Made by a program: the position numbers and the translations under genes
NCBI RefSeq assembly: GCF_014633365.1
Contig: NC_068347.1
Location: 28,748,116 to 28,812,115 of the forward strand
Direction of reading: 5' to 3'
Length of the DNA stretch: 64,000 nucleotides
Origin: Diospyros lotus
Lineage: Eukaryota > Streptophyta > Magnoliopsida > Ericales > Ebenaceae
Notes under the pieces: model-generated
Database searches by the model: none
What the model saw: only the letters and a program-made list of their open reading frames with translations
What the model was told of the DNA's origin: nothing
Shown here: piece after piece, positions 27,101-39,100 of the stretch
Layout of the letters: every line of letters starts with the position of its first letter
Position numbering within the stretch: the first letter of the stretch is position 1

Positions 27101-30100
27101 TCTTCACCCAATCTATACCAACTATACCATATGTTGTGAGTTATGGAGTCAGGCAAAGGCTCTCTATACAAATAATATCCAACGACTGTATTCAGTGGTA
27201 TCTAATCTAATTAATTTGAGACAACAGGGTATGACTCTTCTCGATTTTCTTGGTCGGATGGCTTCACTTAAGGCTGAGTATAACTCTCTTCTTCCCGCTG
27301 GTAAGACTGTTGCAGAAGATCTTGCTCAGAGAGACAAGTTCTTCATGGTATGTACCCTTGCTACTCTTGGTCCTGAACTTGCTCCGGTTCGTGACTAGAT
27401 CCTTGCCAGTCCCAACGTCCCTACAATGAAGTGTATTCTCGTCTTCTTCAGGTTTCCTCTGTTCTTGCAGTACCTATTTCTTCCATCAGGGATAATTCAG
27501 TTATGGCTTCGCAAACTCAAAATCATGGAGAACAGGGAGGGGGTTGTAGTAGTAATCGATGCAACCCCCCCAAGTGTGACTTCTGTCACAAGTTGGGGCA
27601 TACTAAGGAACGATGTTATAAGCTGCATGGTCGCCCTCCTCGTGCGAATGTTGCTTCTGTTGATAGTTCCTGACTTGAATCTTCTGTTGGACATCCATCG
27701 AATTCCTTACTTCTCATTGGGGACGACTATGACAAATATATCAAGTATAAGACATCCCAACAGTCATCATCCACCACTGCCTCCATCACCCACTCTAATG
27801 ACTCCACTGCCTTCCTCGCTCGGTCATCCTCTTCAGGACCGTGGGTCCTAGATTCAGGTGCTTCTAATCATATATCTGGTAATCCCCATATGTTCTCTCA
27901 TTTTACTAGTTCTGTTTCTTTATCTTCTATTACCTTAGCCAATGGTTCTAAAGTTGTTGCTAAAGCTATTAGCACTGTCAAAACCTTACCATCTCTACCT
28001 TTAGATTTTGTCCTTTATCTTCCCCATTGTCCTTTTAATCTTGTATCTGTTAGTCAACTTACACGTACCCTAAATTATTTTCTCACCTTCAATAACAATT
28101 TTGTTACTATTCAAGATTGCAGTATGGGACAAATGCTTGGCATCGGATGTGAGTCGCAGGGTCTCTATCACCTCAACCTTCCTAAACCTCCTATTGCGTG
28201 CTCAGTGAGTGAGTCTCCTACTCTTCTCCATAACCGTTTGGGACATCCTAGTTTGGTCAAGTTTCAAAAGATGGTTTCCAATCCGTCTACATTGTCAACC
28301 TTTCATTGTGAATCTTGTCAGCTTGGAAAACATACTAGAACTTCTTTTTCAAAACGTGTCAATAATCGAGCTATATTCCCATTTACTTTAGTTCATTCTG
28401 ATGTTTGGGGTCCTAGTCGTGTTGTGTATGTCTTAGGTTTTCAATATTTTGTCACGTTCATCGACGATTATTCTCGATGCACTTGGTTATATTTAATGAA
28501 AAATCGTTCTAAGCTATTTTCAATTTTTGAATCCTTTTGTGCTAAATTCAAAACGCAATTTCATACATCTGTTCAAGTTTTGCGCAGTGACAATGCCCCT
28601 GAATATTTTTCTGCCCCCTTCAGTACCTTTATGTCTTCTCAAGGGATCTTACATCAATCGTCTTGTGCCTACACACCACAACAAAATGGGATTGCTGAGC
28701 GTAAAATAGACATTTGATTGAAACTGCTCGCACCCTCCTTTTACACTATAATGTTCCCTTTCTTTTTGGGCTGATGTTGTCATCACTGCTTGCTATCTCA
28801 TTAATAGGATGCCTTCCTCTATTCTTCAGGACAAAGTTCCTCACTCTCTTTTGTTTCCCAATTAATCCTTATATGCTCTCCCTTTTCCGTGTCTTTGGTT
28901 GCACGTGCTTTGTTCTTAACATGTCTTCAAGTCGAGATAAATTGTCTGCTCAATCCATCAAATGCATTTTTCTTGGTTATTCCAAACTTAAAAAAGGGTT
29001 ATAAGTGTTACTCTCCTGCCACCCGACGATATTTTCTATCTGTTTATGTCACATTTTTTGAGTAATCCCCTTTCTACTATTCCCCTCCTTCAGAGAGCCA
29101 TCCCATATCCGAGGCCATCCCTATTCCATATAATCCTCTTGTTCCTTTTTTCCTTGTTCCCTCATCTACCCCATTACAGGTAAATCATCGGCGTTCTCAA
29201 CCTCAGTCACATGAGGGGTCCTGGTGATGTCCCTGTGCAACCTCCCGCTTCTCCTATTGCACCAGTGACTTCTACTGTCTCACCTCCCACTCCAGCATCT
29301 CCACCTACCGCGATTCTACTACCTGAGGATCAGTTTCCTATTGCCCTTCGGAAAGGTACCCGTTCTATACGCAATCCTCATCCAATTTATAATTTCCTTA
29401 GTTATCACCGTCTATCTTCTCCTTACAGTGCTTTTCTCTCCTCCCTATCCTCTATCTCTATTCCCAAAACTGTTAGCGAGGCACTTTCTGATCCAGGGTG
29501 GCGACAAGCAATGGTAGAAGAAATGACTGCTTTACATTCCAATGTTACTTGGGATTTGATTCCATTACCCCCAGGTAAATCTCGTGTTAGATGTTGATGG
29601 ATCTATACTGTCAAAGTTGGTCCTGATGGGCACATCGATCGGCTTAAGGCAGGTTTGGTAGCAAAGGGGTTCACCTAAGTGTATGGTCTTGACTATGGCG
29701 ATACATTTTTCCCTGTGGCTAAAATTTATGTTGTCCGCTTGTTTATCTCTATAGCCGCTTTGCACCACTGGCCGTTGTATCAACTGGATATTAAGAATGC
29801 CTTCTTACATAGTGAGCTTCAGGAAGAGATTTATATGGAGCAACCTCCTGGGTTTGTTGCTCAGGGGGAGTCTGGTTTGGTTTGTAAACTCCCGACACTC
29901 ACTATATGGGTTAAAACAATCTCCGCGAGCCTGGTTTGGTCGCTTTAGTATTGTTATTCAGAAAGTTGGTATGACACGTAGTGAGTCTGATCATTCAATT
30001 TTCTACAAACACACATTACATGGAAAGTGTATATACTTGATTGTCCATGTGCATGATATTGTCATTACAGGTGATGATCAGGATAGTATTACTCAACTGA

Positions 30101-33100
30101 AGAGACATCTTTTCCATCATTTCCAAACCAAGGACTTGGGGTTGCTTAAGTACTTTCTAGGCATAGAAGTCGTCCAATCCAGCTCTAGTATAGTCATCTC
30201 TCATCGAAAGTATGTGTTAGATATTCTGGAAGAAATTGGGATGCTTGATTGTAAACCTATAGACTCTCTCATGGATCCAAATGTAAAGCTTTTACAAGGA
30301 GAAGGGGAGCCTCTTGTAGATCCTGGGACATATTGTAGGCTAATTGAAAAATTTAATTATCTCACTATCACTCGGCCTGACATTTCTTTCTCTGTCAATG
30401 TTGTCAATCAATTTCTATAATCTCCTTGTGATAGCCACTGGAATGCAATTGTTCAGATTCTCAAGTATATTAAGGGAGCTCCAAAGAAAGGACTGTTGTA
30501 TAAGGACAGAGGTCATACTCAGGTAATTGGATATTCAAACACTGATTGGGCTGGTTCTCCATCTGATAGACGATCTACTTCAGGATACTGTGTTCTAATT
30601 GGAGGGAACCTAGTATCTTAGAAAAGCAAAAAGCAGGATGTTGTTGCTAGGTCAAGTGCAAAAGCAGAATATCATGCTATGGCCTTGGCAACATGTGAAC
30701 TTATCTGGTTAAAACAATTGCTTCAGGAACTCAAGTTTGGAGAAATATCACAGATGAGATTAATTTGCAATAATCAAGCTACGTTACATATTGCCTCCAA
30801 TCCAGTCTTTCATGAGAGAACCAAACACATCGAGATAGATTGTCATTTCATTCGAGAAAATATTTTATCTGGTTGTATTATCACAGTTTTTGTCAATTCA
30901 AATGACCAGTTAGTAGATGTCTTTACTAAATCCCTCAGAGGTATTTTTTGTCCATAATAGATGATTTTTCTAGAATGGTTTGGATATATGTTTTGAAAAC
31001 AAAAGAACATACTTTTGAGGCTTTTAGAACATGGAAGACCATGATAGAAAATCAAAAGGGAAGAAAGATAAAAACCATTAGGACTGATAATGGTCTTGAA
31101 TTCTGCAACAAGGAGTTTACTGATTTATGCAAAGGAAGTGGGATAGTTAGGCATTTGACTGCCCCAGGAAACCCAAGGCAAAATGGGCTTGCCGAGAGGA
31201 TGAATAGGACTCTCCTAGAGAGAGTTAGGTGTATGTTGTTTCGTGCAAACCTCTCAAAGGCATTTTGGGGAGAAGCAGTGAATACTGCAGCATATGTGTT
31301 AAATAGATCTCCTTCAACTGCAATAGAATTTAAAACTCCTTATGAAATGTGGACAGGTCACAAACCTAGCTTAAAACACCTAAGGGTATTTGGGTGCATA
31401 TCATATGCCCATATAAAACAAGGAAAGCTGGATCCTAGAGCTCAAAAATGTATTTTTATAGGATATCCAACTGGTGTAAAAGGGTACAAACTATGGAGTC
31501 TAGAATCTGATAACCAAAAGATCTTAGTTACTAGGGATGTCATTTTTTATGAGAATTCAGTAGCTAAGGGTCTGCATGATAATGGTAGAAATGAGCCATC
31601 AACTACAATAGAGAATGTAGAATTAGGTTGGCGTGAAGACTCTCCCAGTGCAGAGACATCTGGTTCCCAAAGCCAGGACTTGGAACATCAGGAAAACATA
31701 GAAAAACCCATAGCTGACCAAGATTTTGACCCTCATGGAGAAAGTAAAGAGGGTTCAGATGCAGAAGATGAGCCTAACCATTATAGACATAATGTTGCTA
31801 GGGATAGACAAAAAAGACAATCAAAACCTCCTAAGCGATATGGCTTTGCAGATCTGGTTTCATATGCACTTACGAGTGCATCTGAGGTTGCAGGTGATGA
31901 ACCTCAAACCTATGAGGAAGCAATATCCTCTAAAGACTCTAGTAAGTGGATTAAGGCTATGGAATCAGAAATAAACTCCCCAAGGAAAAATCAAACCTGG
32001 ACTTTAGTTGATAGACCGGAGAAGCAGAGAATAGTGGGCTGTAAATGGCTTTATAAAATAAAGGAAGGAGCTGGAAATGAGCTTAAGCCTAGGTATAAAG
32101 CCAGGTTGGTTGCAAGAGGGTTTACTCAGGTTGAGGGAATTGATTATAATGAGGTATTTTCTCCTGTTGTAAGGCACACCTCAATAAGAATGCTTCTAGC
32201 CATAACTGCTCACATGGATTTGTGTTTGGAACAAATGGATGTTACTACTGCTTTCTTACATGGAGATTTAGAAGAAAAGATTCTCATGGAGCAGCCAAAG
32301 GGATTCAAATCAAAAGGGAAAATAGAACAAGTTTGCCTTATTAAGAAATCCCTATATGGGCTTAAACAATCCCCACGCCAATGGTATAAAAGATTTGATA
32401 CTTTTATGATTGATCATGGGTTTGTAAGAAGTTCATATGATTGCTGTGTATATTTTAAGAAAATATCTAACAGCATTTTCTTGTATCTTTTATTATATGT
32501 TGATGATATGTTGATTGCAAGTCAATCAAAGGAAGAAATCCAACAGTTAAAACTGGAATTAAAATCAGCATTTGAAATGAAAGATTTAGGAGAAGCAAGA
32601 AAGATATTGGGAATTGAAATAAAGAGGGATAGAAAGGTTAGAACCCTAGGACTATCGCAAGAGAATTACTTAAGAAAATTAATTCAAAGGTTTGGTATGG
32701 CTGAATCAAAGGCTGTCAGTACTCCTTTTACTCAGCATTTTAAGCTTTCAGCAAGCCAATCTCCTATAAATGAGGATGACAAGGCAGAAATGAGGAATGT
32801 CCCATACTCTAGTGCAGTAGGGAGTCTGATGTACAACATGGTCTGTACTCGACCAGATCTTGCTCATGCCATGAGTGTAGTTAGACGATTTATGGCAAAC
32901 CCGGGGAAGTCTCATTGGAGTGCTGTCAAGTGGATGTTTAAATACCTAAGAGGATCATTAGGTATTGGTTTGGTTTATGGTGTGTCATAGCCCAAGGGTA
33001 TAATTCTAATGGGAGGTATAAGGGTAGATGAGTATAATTGTAAGGGGTAGTATAGTGGCAGAATTGTAATACTTTTTGGTTGCCAATTCAATTGGCGCGC

Positions 33101-36100
33101 GCTTGGGCAGTTGCCTAACTGCCGCGCCCCACTTGTAAGTCCTATAAATAGAGATAAGCAGAGGATGGGGAACTCGTGTGAGGATTATTCCACTGACTTC
33201 CTTTCCCTCTCATTCTCATTCACACGTCTCTCGTTCTCTCTACATTCTACTCTTCTCTTTCCCTCCCAAACTCTTCCCGCCTAATCGTCCCTTCCAGAAT
33301 TTCGGAAGGAACCTCTTCTACAAGAATCGAGCGTGACATTTGGTATCAGAGCCCGCGACCTAGCAGAGAGGATGGCCGATGGAACGCGAGCGAAGCAGAT
33401 GGAGGTAAGACTGGACGCGATCGAATTAGGATTGCGACAACACCAGGAACTGGTGGATGATCGATTGGAGACGCTGGAGTTAGGAATCCAGAATACACAA
33501 GAGGAGATCCACAGGAGTCGATCGGAATACACGGCTACATTGGATCGAGCCGTGACTAGATTACGAGAGGAATTCTCAGGTCTCAGCCAACAACTGTCTG
33601 CGGCATTGAGCATGTTTTCTAGGCAGCCGAATGTCAGCTTACCGACGGATTTTCCCCCAAGGACGACAACGGCACCAATACTTACTGCACCGCTGAGTAG
33701 GCAGCGACCACAGGAACCCACGGAGGCAGGAGAGGGGGCCCAACATAGGGGTCTAGGGGGTAACAATTCCGTTCAGACGGGGCTGAGGATGGAGATTCCG
33801 ACCTTTGATCGAGATAGACCGAGGTGGTGGATACGCAGATGCGAACGGGTGTTCTATCAACATCGAATCTCAGAAGGTGATAAGGTATGTATGGCTGCCT
33901 CCTATCTTGATGATGTAGCGGATGCCTGGTTCCAAAATTGGAGTCGAGGCAGGCTGGACTTGAGTTGGCCAGAGTTTGTTAACCAATTGTGCAGAAGGTT
34001 CGGAGAGAAGACCAGATCGGATGTAATTGAGGAGTTTAACAAATTAAAACAGAATGGAACAGTGGAGGAGTACCAAACTAGGTTTGAAGAACTAAGATCC
34101 CTGCTATCCCTATCGCAGCCTTACTTAGACGAGGAATATTTCGTTTCGAGCTTTATCAGTGGTTTGGATGAGTTAATTAGACCGACTGTTAAGATGCTAT
34201 ATCCCACAACTGTGGCACAAGCAGCTGAGCAAGCTAGACTGTAAGAGCTTACAATGGAAACGTTTCCAAAGAGACATAAGTTGTCGACCGAAAACAGCAG
34301 GGAAGATCACACCTATGGGGGATATCACAGGGGTAGTAGCTTACAGAGTCCGCGGGGAGGACCTATCAGTAAGGTTCTCCAGCCAGCGACTCAACCGAGA
34401 AGTCTCACACTGGACCAAAAGAGGCAGCTAGGCCTATGCTTCCGTTGCGGTGAAAAGTATGGGCAAGGCCACCAGTGTAAGAAGCTACTACTTACCATGG
34501 AAGGTCAGGAGGAAAACGAGGAGGAGGAAGCGGATATGGATGAAAATGAAGGAATGTCGATGGAAAAAGAGGGAGGTGAGATATCAATGCACGCTTTGCA
34601 GGGCCAAGCAGCTGGTAGAGTGGTGAAGGTGACTGGGGTGGCCCGGAAGAGGAAGATAGTCGTATTGATAGACAGTGGCAGCACACATAGCTTCCTAGAT
34701 GAGACCACAGCCCATAACTTACAGTGTAATCTCCAGGAGACTCCACCACTGTCAATATTAATAGCTGATGGAACCAGAATGGTTAGCCAATTCCGATGTA
34801 AGGGCTTCAAATGGCTGATGAGTGGAAGGGAATTCTCAGCTGATCTGAGAATCCTCAAGTTGGGAGGATGCCATGTGGTATTGGGGGTAGATTAGATGAA
34901 GACAATGAGCCCCTTGATATTTGATTTCAACACGCTGGAAGTAACCTTTAATTTGGAGGGCCATCAGGTTACCTTACATGGGAGTCAAGAAACAAGGGAT
35001 TGTAAGGTGGCTCCAGGGAAACGGATCCAAAAATTGCTAGAACAGGGGAGTACTACCGTGGGGCAGTTGCACTCCATTTATACAATGGACGTGGGGACAT
35101 CATCAGAGGAAGAGCAGGAGCTTGCTGTACCCAGGAACACTACTTCAGCATTGGTGGACAGTAAGGTACACCTTCCTTTGCCCATCCATAATCTGCTGAT
35201 GGAATTTGAGGATCTGTTTGCTACTCCCCAAACCTTACCACCCCATAGAATCCTTGACCATTCCATTCACCTTAAACCCAACAGTGAACCAATCAATCTA
35301 AAGGCCTACCGGTATTCTCCCATACAAAAAGTTGAAATCAAAAAACTCATAAGAGAGATGCTGTCCCGAAACTTGATCCAACCAAGCCAAAGTCCATATG
35401 CATCCCCCGTCCTCCTAGTGAAAAAGAAAGATGGAACTTGGAGATTTTGTGTAGATTATAGGCAACTCAATTCACTAACCATCAAGAATCAATTTCCTAT
35501 ACCCATTATCGAAGATCTGCTAGATGAGTTAACAGGCGCTTCCATCTTTTCTAAGCTTGATTTAACCTCCGGCTACTACCAAATCCGCATGAGATTAGCC
35601 GATTGTCCTAAGACAGCCTTTAGAACCCACCAAGGGCATTACAAATTCTTGGTAATGCCCTTCGGCCTCACCAACGCGCCCGCAACCTTCCAAGCGTTGA
35701 TGAACCATATTTTTGCTCCTTATTTACGCAAATTCGTACTGGTTTTTTTTTATGACATCCTCATTTACAGCACCACCTTGGACCAGCATTTAACCCACCT
35801 TAAACTAGCATTTCAGATCCTCCGATTCCATCAGCTATATGTGAAGAGGTCTAAATGCTCTTTTGCAGAAGGACAGGTTGAATATTTGGGTCACATTATT
35901 TCTGGCCGAGGGGTTAGTACTAATCCTCACAAAATTGAAGCTATGAAGGCCTGGCCCTGGCCAAAGACCCTGAAGGAACTGAGGGGTTTCCTAGGCCTAA
36001 CTGGTTATTACCGGCGCTTCATACAAGGCTATGGAATAATCAGTAAACCCCTGACCACTCTACTTAAGAAGAATAACTTTGGGTGGGGACCGGAAGCTGA

Positions 36101-39100
36101 GAATGCTTTTGAATCCCTGAAAGCAGCCATGTCGCAAGCTCCCACACTGGCTCTGCCTGACTTCTCCAAGGAATTTATTTTAGAAACAGATGCATGTGAC
36201 TCCGGCATAGGGGCCGTGCTGAGCCAGGGAGGGCGTCCAGTGGCCTACCTAAGTCATGCATTAGCTCCTCGACATCAAGGCCTCAGTATATATGACAAGG
36301 AGTTGTTGGCAGTCCTCATGGCAGTCGAAAGGTGGAGATACTACTTGGAGGGCAGGAAATTCACCATCAAGATGGATCACGAGAGCCTCAAATTTTTAGC
36401 ACAGCAACGGGTACACAACCAGTTACAGAAGAAGGGCATAACCAAACTGATGGGTTTTGATTTTACCATCTTATATCGCAAGGGAAAAGAGAACAAGGCA
36501 GCCGATGCTTTGTCCAGGAGAGATGTTCCAGCTGCTTGTCAGGCCATTTCGGCTGTAGTGGCAGATTGGGTGCAAGACATTGCCCATAGTTATGACCAGA
36601 CCCCCTGGATTAAAGAATTACTTATCCGGCTCTCCGCACAAGCCACTAAGGATTCACCCTACCAATTAAAAGGGGGACTATTGAGGTTCCAGAATAGAGT
36701 GGTGATTGGGGACGATGAATTGTTGAAGACCAAAATATTACAAAGCCTGCATGACTCCCCTATAGGGGGACATTCTGGGCTCAATGTAACCTACCAGCGG
36801 GTGAGGCAACTCTTTTATTGGAAGGGCCTAAAGAAAGATGTCACCAAATTTGTTACAGAATGTACTATTTGCCAAAGGTGCAAACATGAGCAAGTTCCTT
36901 ATCCTGGCCTCCTTCAGCCCTGGGAACTCATCTCCATGGACTTCATTGAGGGATTACCAAAATCGGAAGGGGCGGACACTCTTTTGGTGGTGGTGGACAA
37001 GTTAACGAAATTCAACTACTTCCTCACCTTGGCCCATCCATTCACAGCCACGGAAGTTGCACGGAAACTAATGGATTCAGTGTTCAAAGTCCATGGGCTG
37101 CCTAAGGCAATAATTTCTTATCGAGATAAAGTTTTTACAAGTCAGTTCTGGAAGTCCCTATTTCAGGGATTAGGTACTAAGCTTCATCTCTCGTCTGCCT
37201 ACCATCCAGAAACCGATGGGCAGACTGAAAGAGTCAATCAGTGCCTAGAGACCTATCTTCGATGCTTATGCGTGTCCAAACCCAGGAGCTGGAGTCGTTG
37301 GGTAGCCTTAGCCCAATGGTGGTATAACACCAACTACCACACGGCACACAAGCGAACCCCTTTCGAAGCCTTGTTTGGGTACTTGCCACCCATCATCCCA
37401 GCGGTAATGCATTATTCTCCTCAAGAGACATCTGCAGACCAATACCTAAAGGACAGACAGGACGCTTTGCTCACTATTAAGCAGGAGTTGGTCCTAGCCA
37501 GCCAACGGATGAAGCAGCTAGCAGACAAGCACCGCACCGAGAGACAGTTTGAGAAAGGCACCGAGGTATACTTAAAGGTGAAGCGATTCCAACAGCACCT
37601 TTTTCACAAAGGACCCATCTCTAAACTCAGTCCTAAATTCTATGGGCCTTTCAAAATTGTGGCAAGGGTAGGGCCGGTTGCCTATCGTCTTCAGTTACCA
37701 GAAGGAGTAGGCCTCCACCCCGTCTTTCACGTTTCCTTATTAAAAAAATCCTTAAGCCCGTCTGACAGCTCCAGCACCACACTGCCGACTCCACTGGAAA
37801 ATGTTGAGTCCACCGCCGAGCCAGTAGCAGTCTTGGCTAAACGGGTGATCTACCAGAACCAAGCTCCCCTGACGCAGGTTTTAGTGCAATGGTCCCACCT
37901 ACATCCGGATCATACCTCATGGGAATACCTCCCTGATCTCCTGCAACGTTTCCCTCGAACCACCAGCCTATTGTAATTTCTTGGGGTCAAGAAATATTTT
38001 ACGGGGCAGGAATTGTCATAGCCCAAGGGTATAATTGTAATGGGAGGTATAAGGGTAGATGGGTATAATTGTAAGGGGTAGTATAGTGGCAGAATTGTAA
38101 TACTTTTTGGTTGCCAATTCAATTGGCGCGCGCTTGGGCAGTTGCCTAACTGTCGCGCCCCACTTGTAAGTCCTATAAATAGAGATAAGCTGAGGATGGG
38201 GAACTCGTGTGAGGATTATTCCACTGACTTCCTTTCCCTCTCATTCTCATTCACACGTCTCTCGTTCTCTCTACATTCTGCTCTTCTCTTTCCCTCCCAA
38301 ACTCTTCCCGCCTAATCGTCCCTTCCAGAATTCCGGAAGGAACCTCTTCTACAAGGATCGAGTGTGACATGGTGGAGCAGGGAAAGAATTAGAAGCTAAG
38401 ATCCTAGGATTCTCCGATGCAGATTATGCAGCGGATCAGGATAGGAGGAGGTCAACCACTGATTATGTTTTTAAGGTTTGGAATGCCACAGTTAACTAGA
38501 AGGCTGGTCTACAACATGTTGTAGCATTATCCACTACTGAGGCAGAGTATATTGCTCTAGCAGAAGCAATAAAGGAGGCCATGTGGTTCAAAGGGCTTCT
38601 AGGGGAATTACTAGGAAGGGAGATAGATACAACCCTAAGATGTGATAGCCAAAGTGCCATTCACCTAGCTAAAAACCAAGCTCATCATGAACGTACTAAA
38701 CATATTGATGTTCGTTTGCATTTTATCAGAGAAATTCTTGACAGGAAATTGCTGAAGCTAGAAAAGGTTGCTGGAGAGGAAAACGCAGCGGATATGTTCA
38801 CCAAGGCTGTCCCCACAGCCAAGATGAAACACTGTATGGAGCTACTCAATGTAGCTTGAAGGAGTCTAAGCTCTTAAGCTTAGAAGGAAGCCAGAAGATG
38901 GGATGAAAAGGTTGCTGTAGCAGAATCTGAAAGTTGTTGAAGACTTAAAGCTATCTAATCAAATTGGTGAAGAAATTGTTAGAATTTGTTTAGTATAGCT
39001 GTAAGTTTCTGTAAAATGGCAGATATGTTTGTAAGGAAATGTTTCACTATTATGTTTTATGTGTTTAAAATGTAACGGAAATGCGTCTTGGGTTATTTCC

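Larger units (their letters stand above)
25853..30939 (+). mobile_element. Copia-A, 3'-truncated Ty1/copia element
   Basis: Short 5' LTR (about 25853-26025, ends CTACA), then a clear PBS (tggtatcagagctagg at 26026), a long GC-rich leader, gag, protease, integrase, RT and RNase H. It ends inside the last codons of RNase H (DVFTKSLRG) at about 30939, where it is joined directly to the middle of Copia-B integrase. There is no 3' LTR. It is antisense to PP4R3. Confidence 0.85.
32983..38369 (+). mobile_element. Gypsy-6, young full-length chromodomain Ty3/gypsy element
   Basis: Two 356-bp LTRs (32983-33338 and 38014-38369) differ at about 8 positions by my count. Target duplication TGGTG is perfect (32978-32982 and 38370-38374). 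PBS tttggtatcagagccc at 33339. One long gag-pol frame, 33372-37976, has only two in-frame stops. It is the youngest element in the window by these signs. It lies inside Copia-B, antisense to PP4R3. Confidence 0.96.

Noticed and set aside
34243..34895. Two in-frame stops in Gypsy-6 considered as programmed readthrough between gag and pol
   Set aside because: Related Gypsy-7 is open at both positions, and the second stop replaces a conserved Trp inside the protease-RT region, so they are plain mutations.
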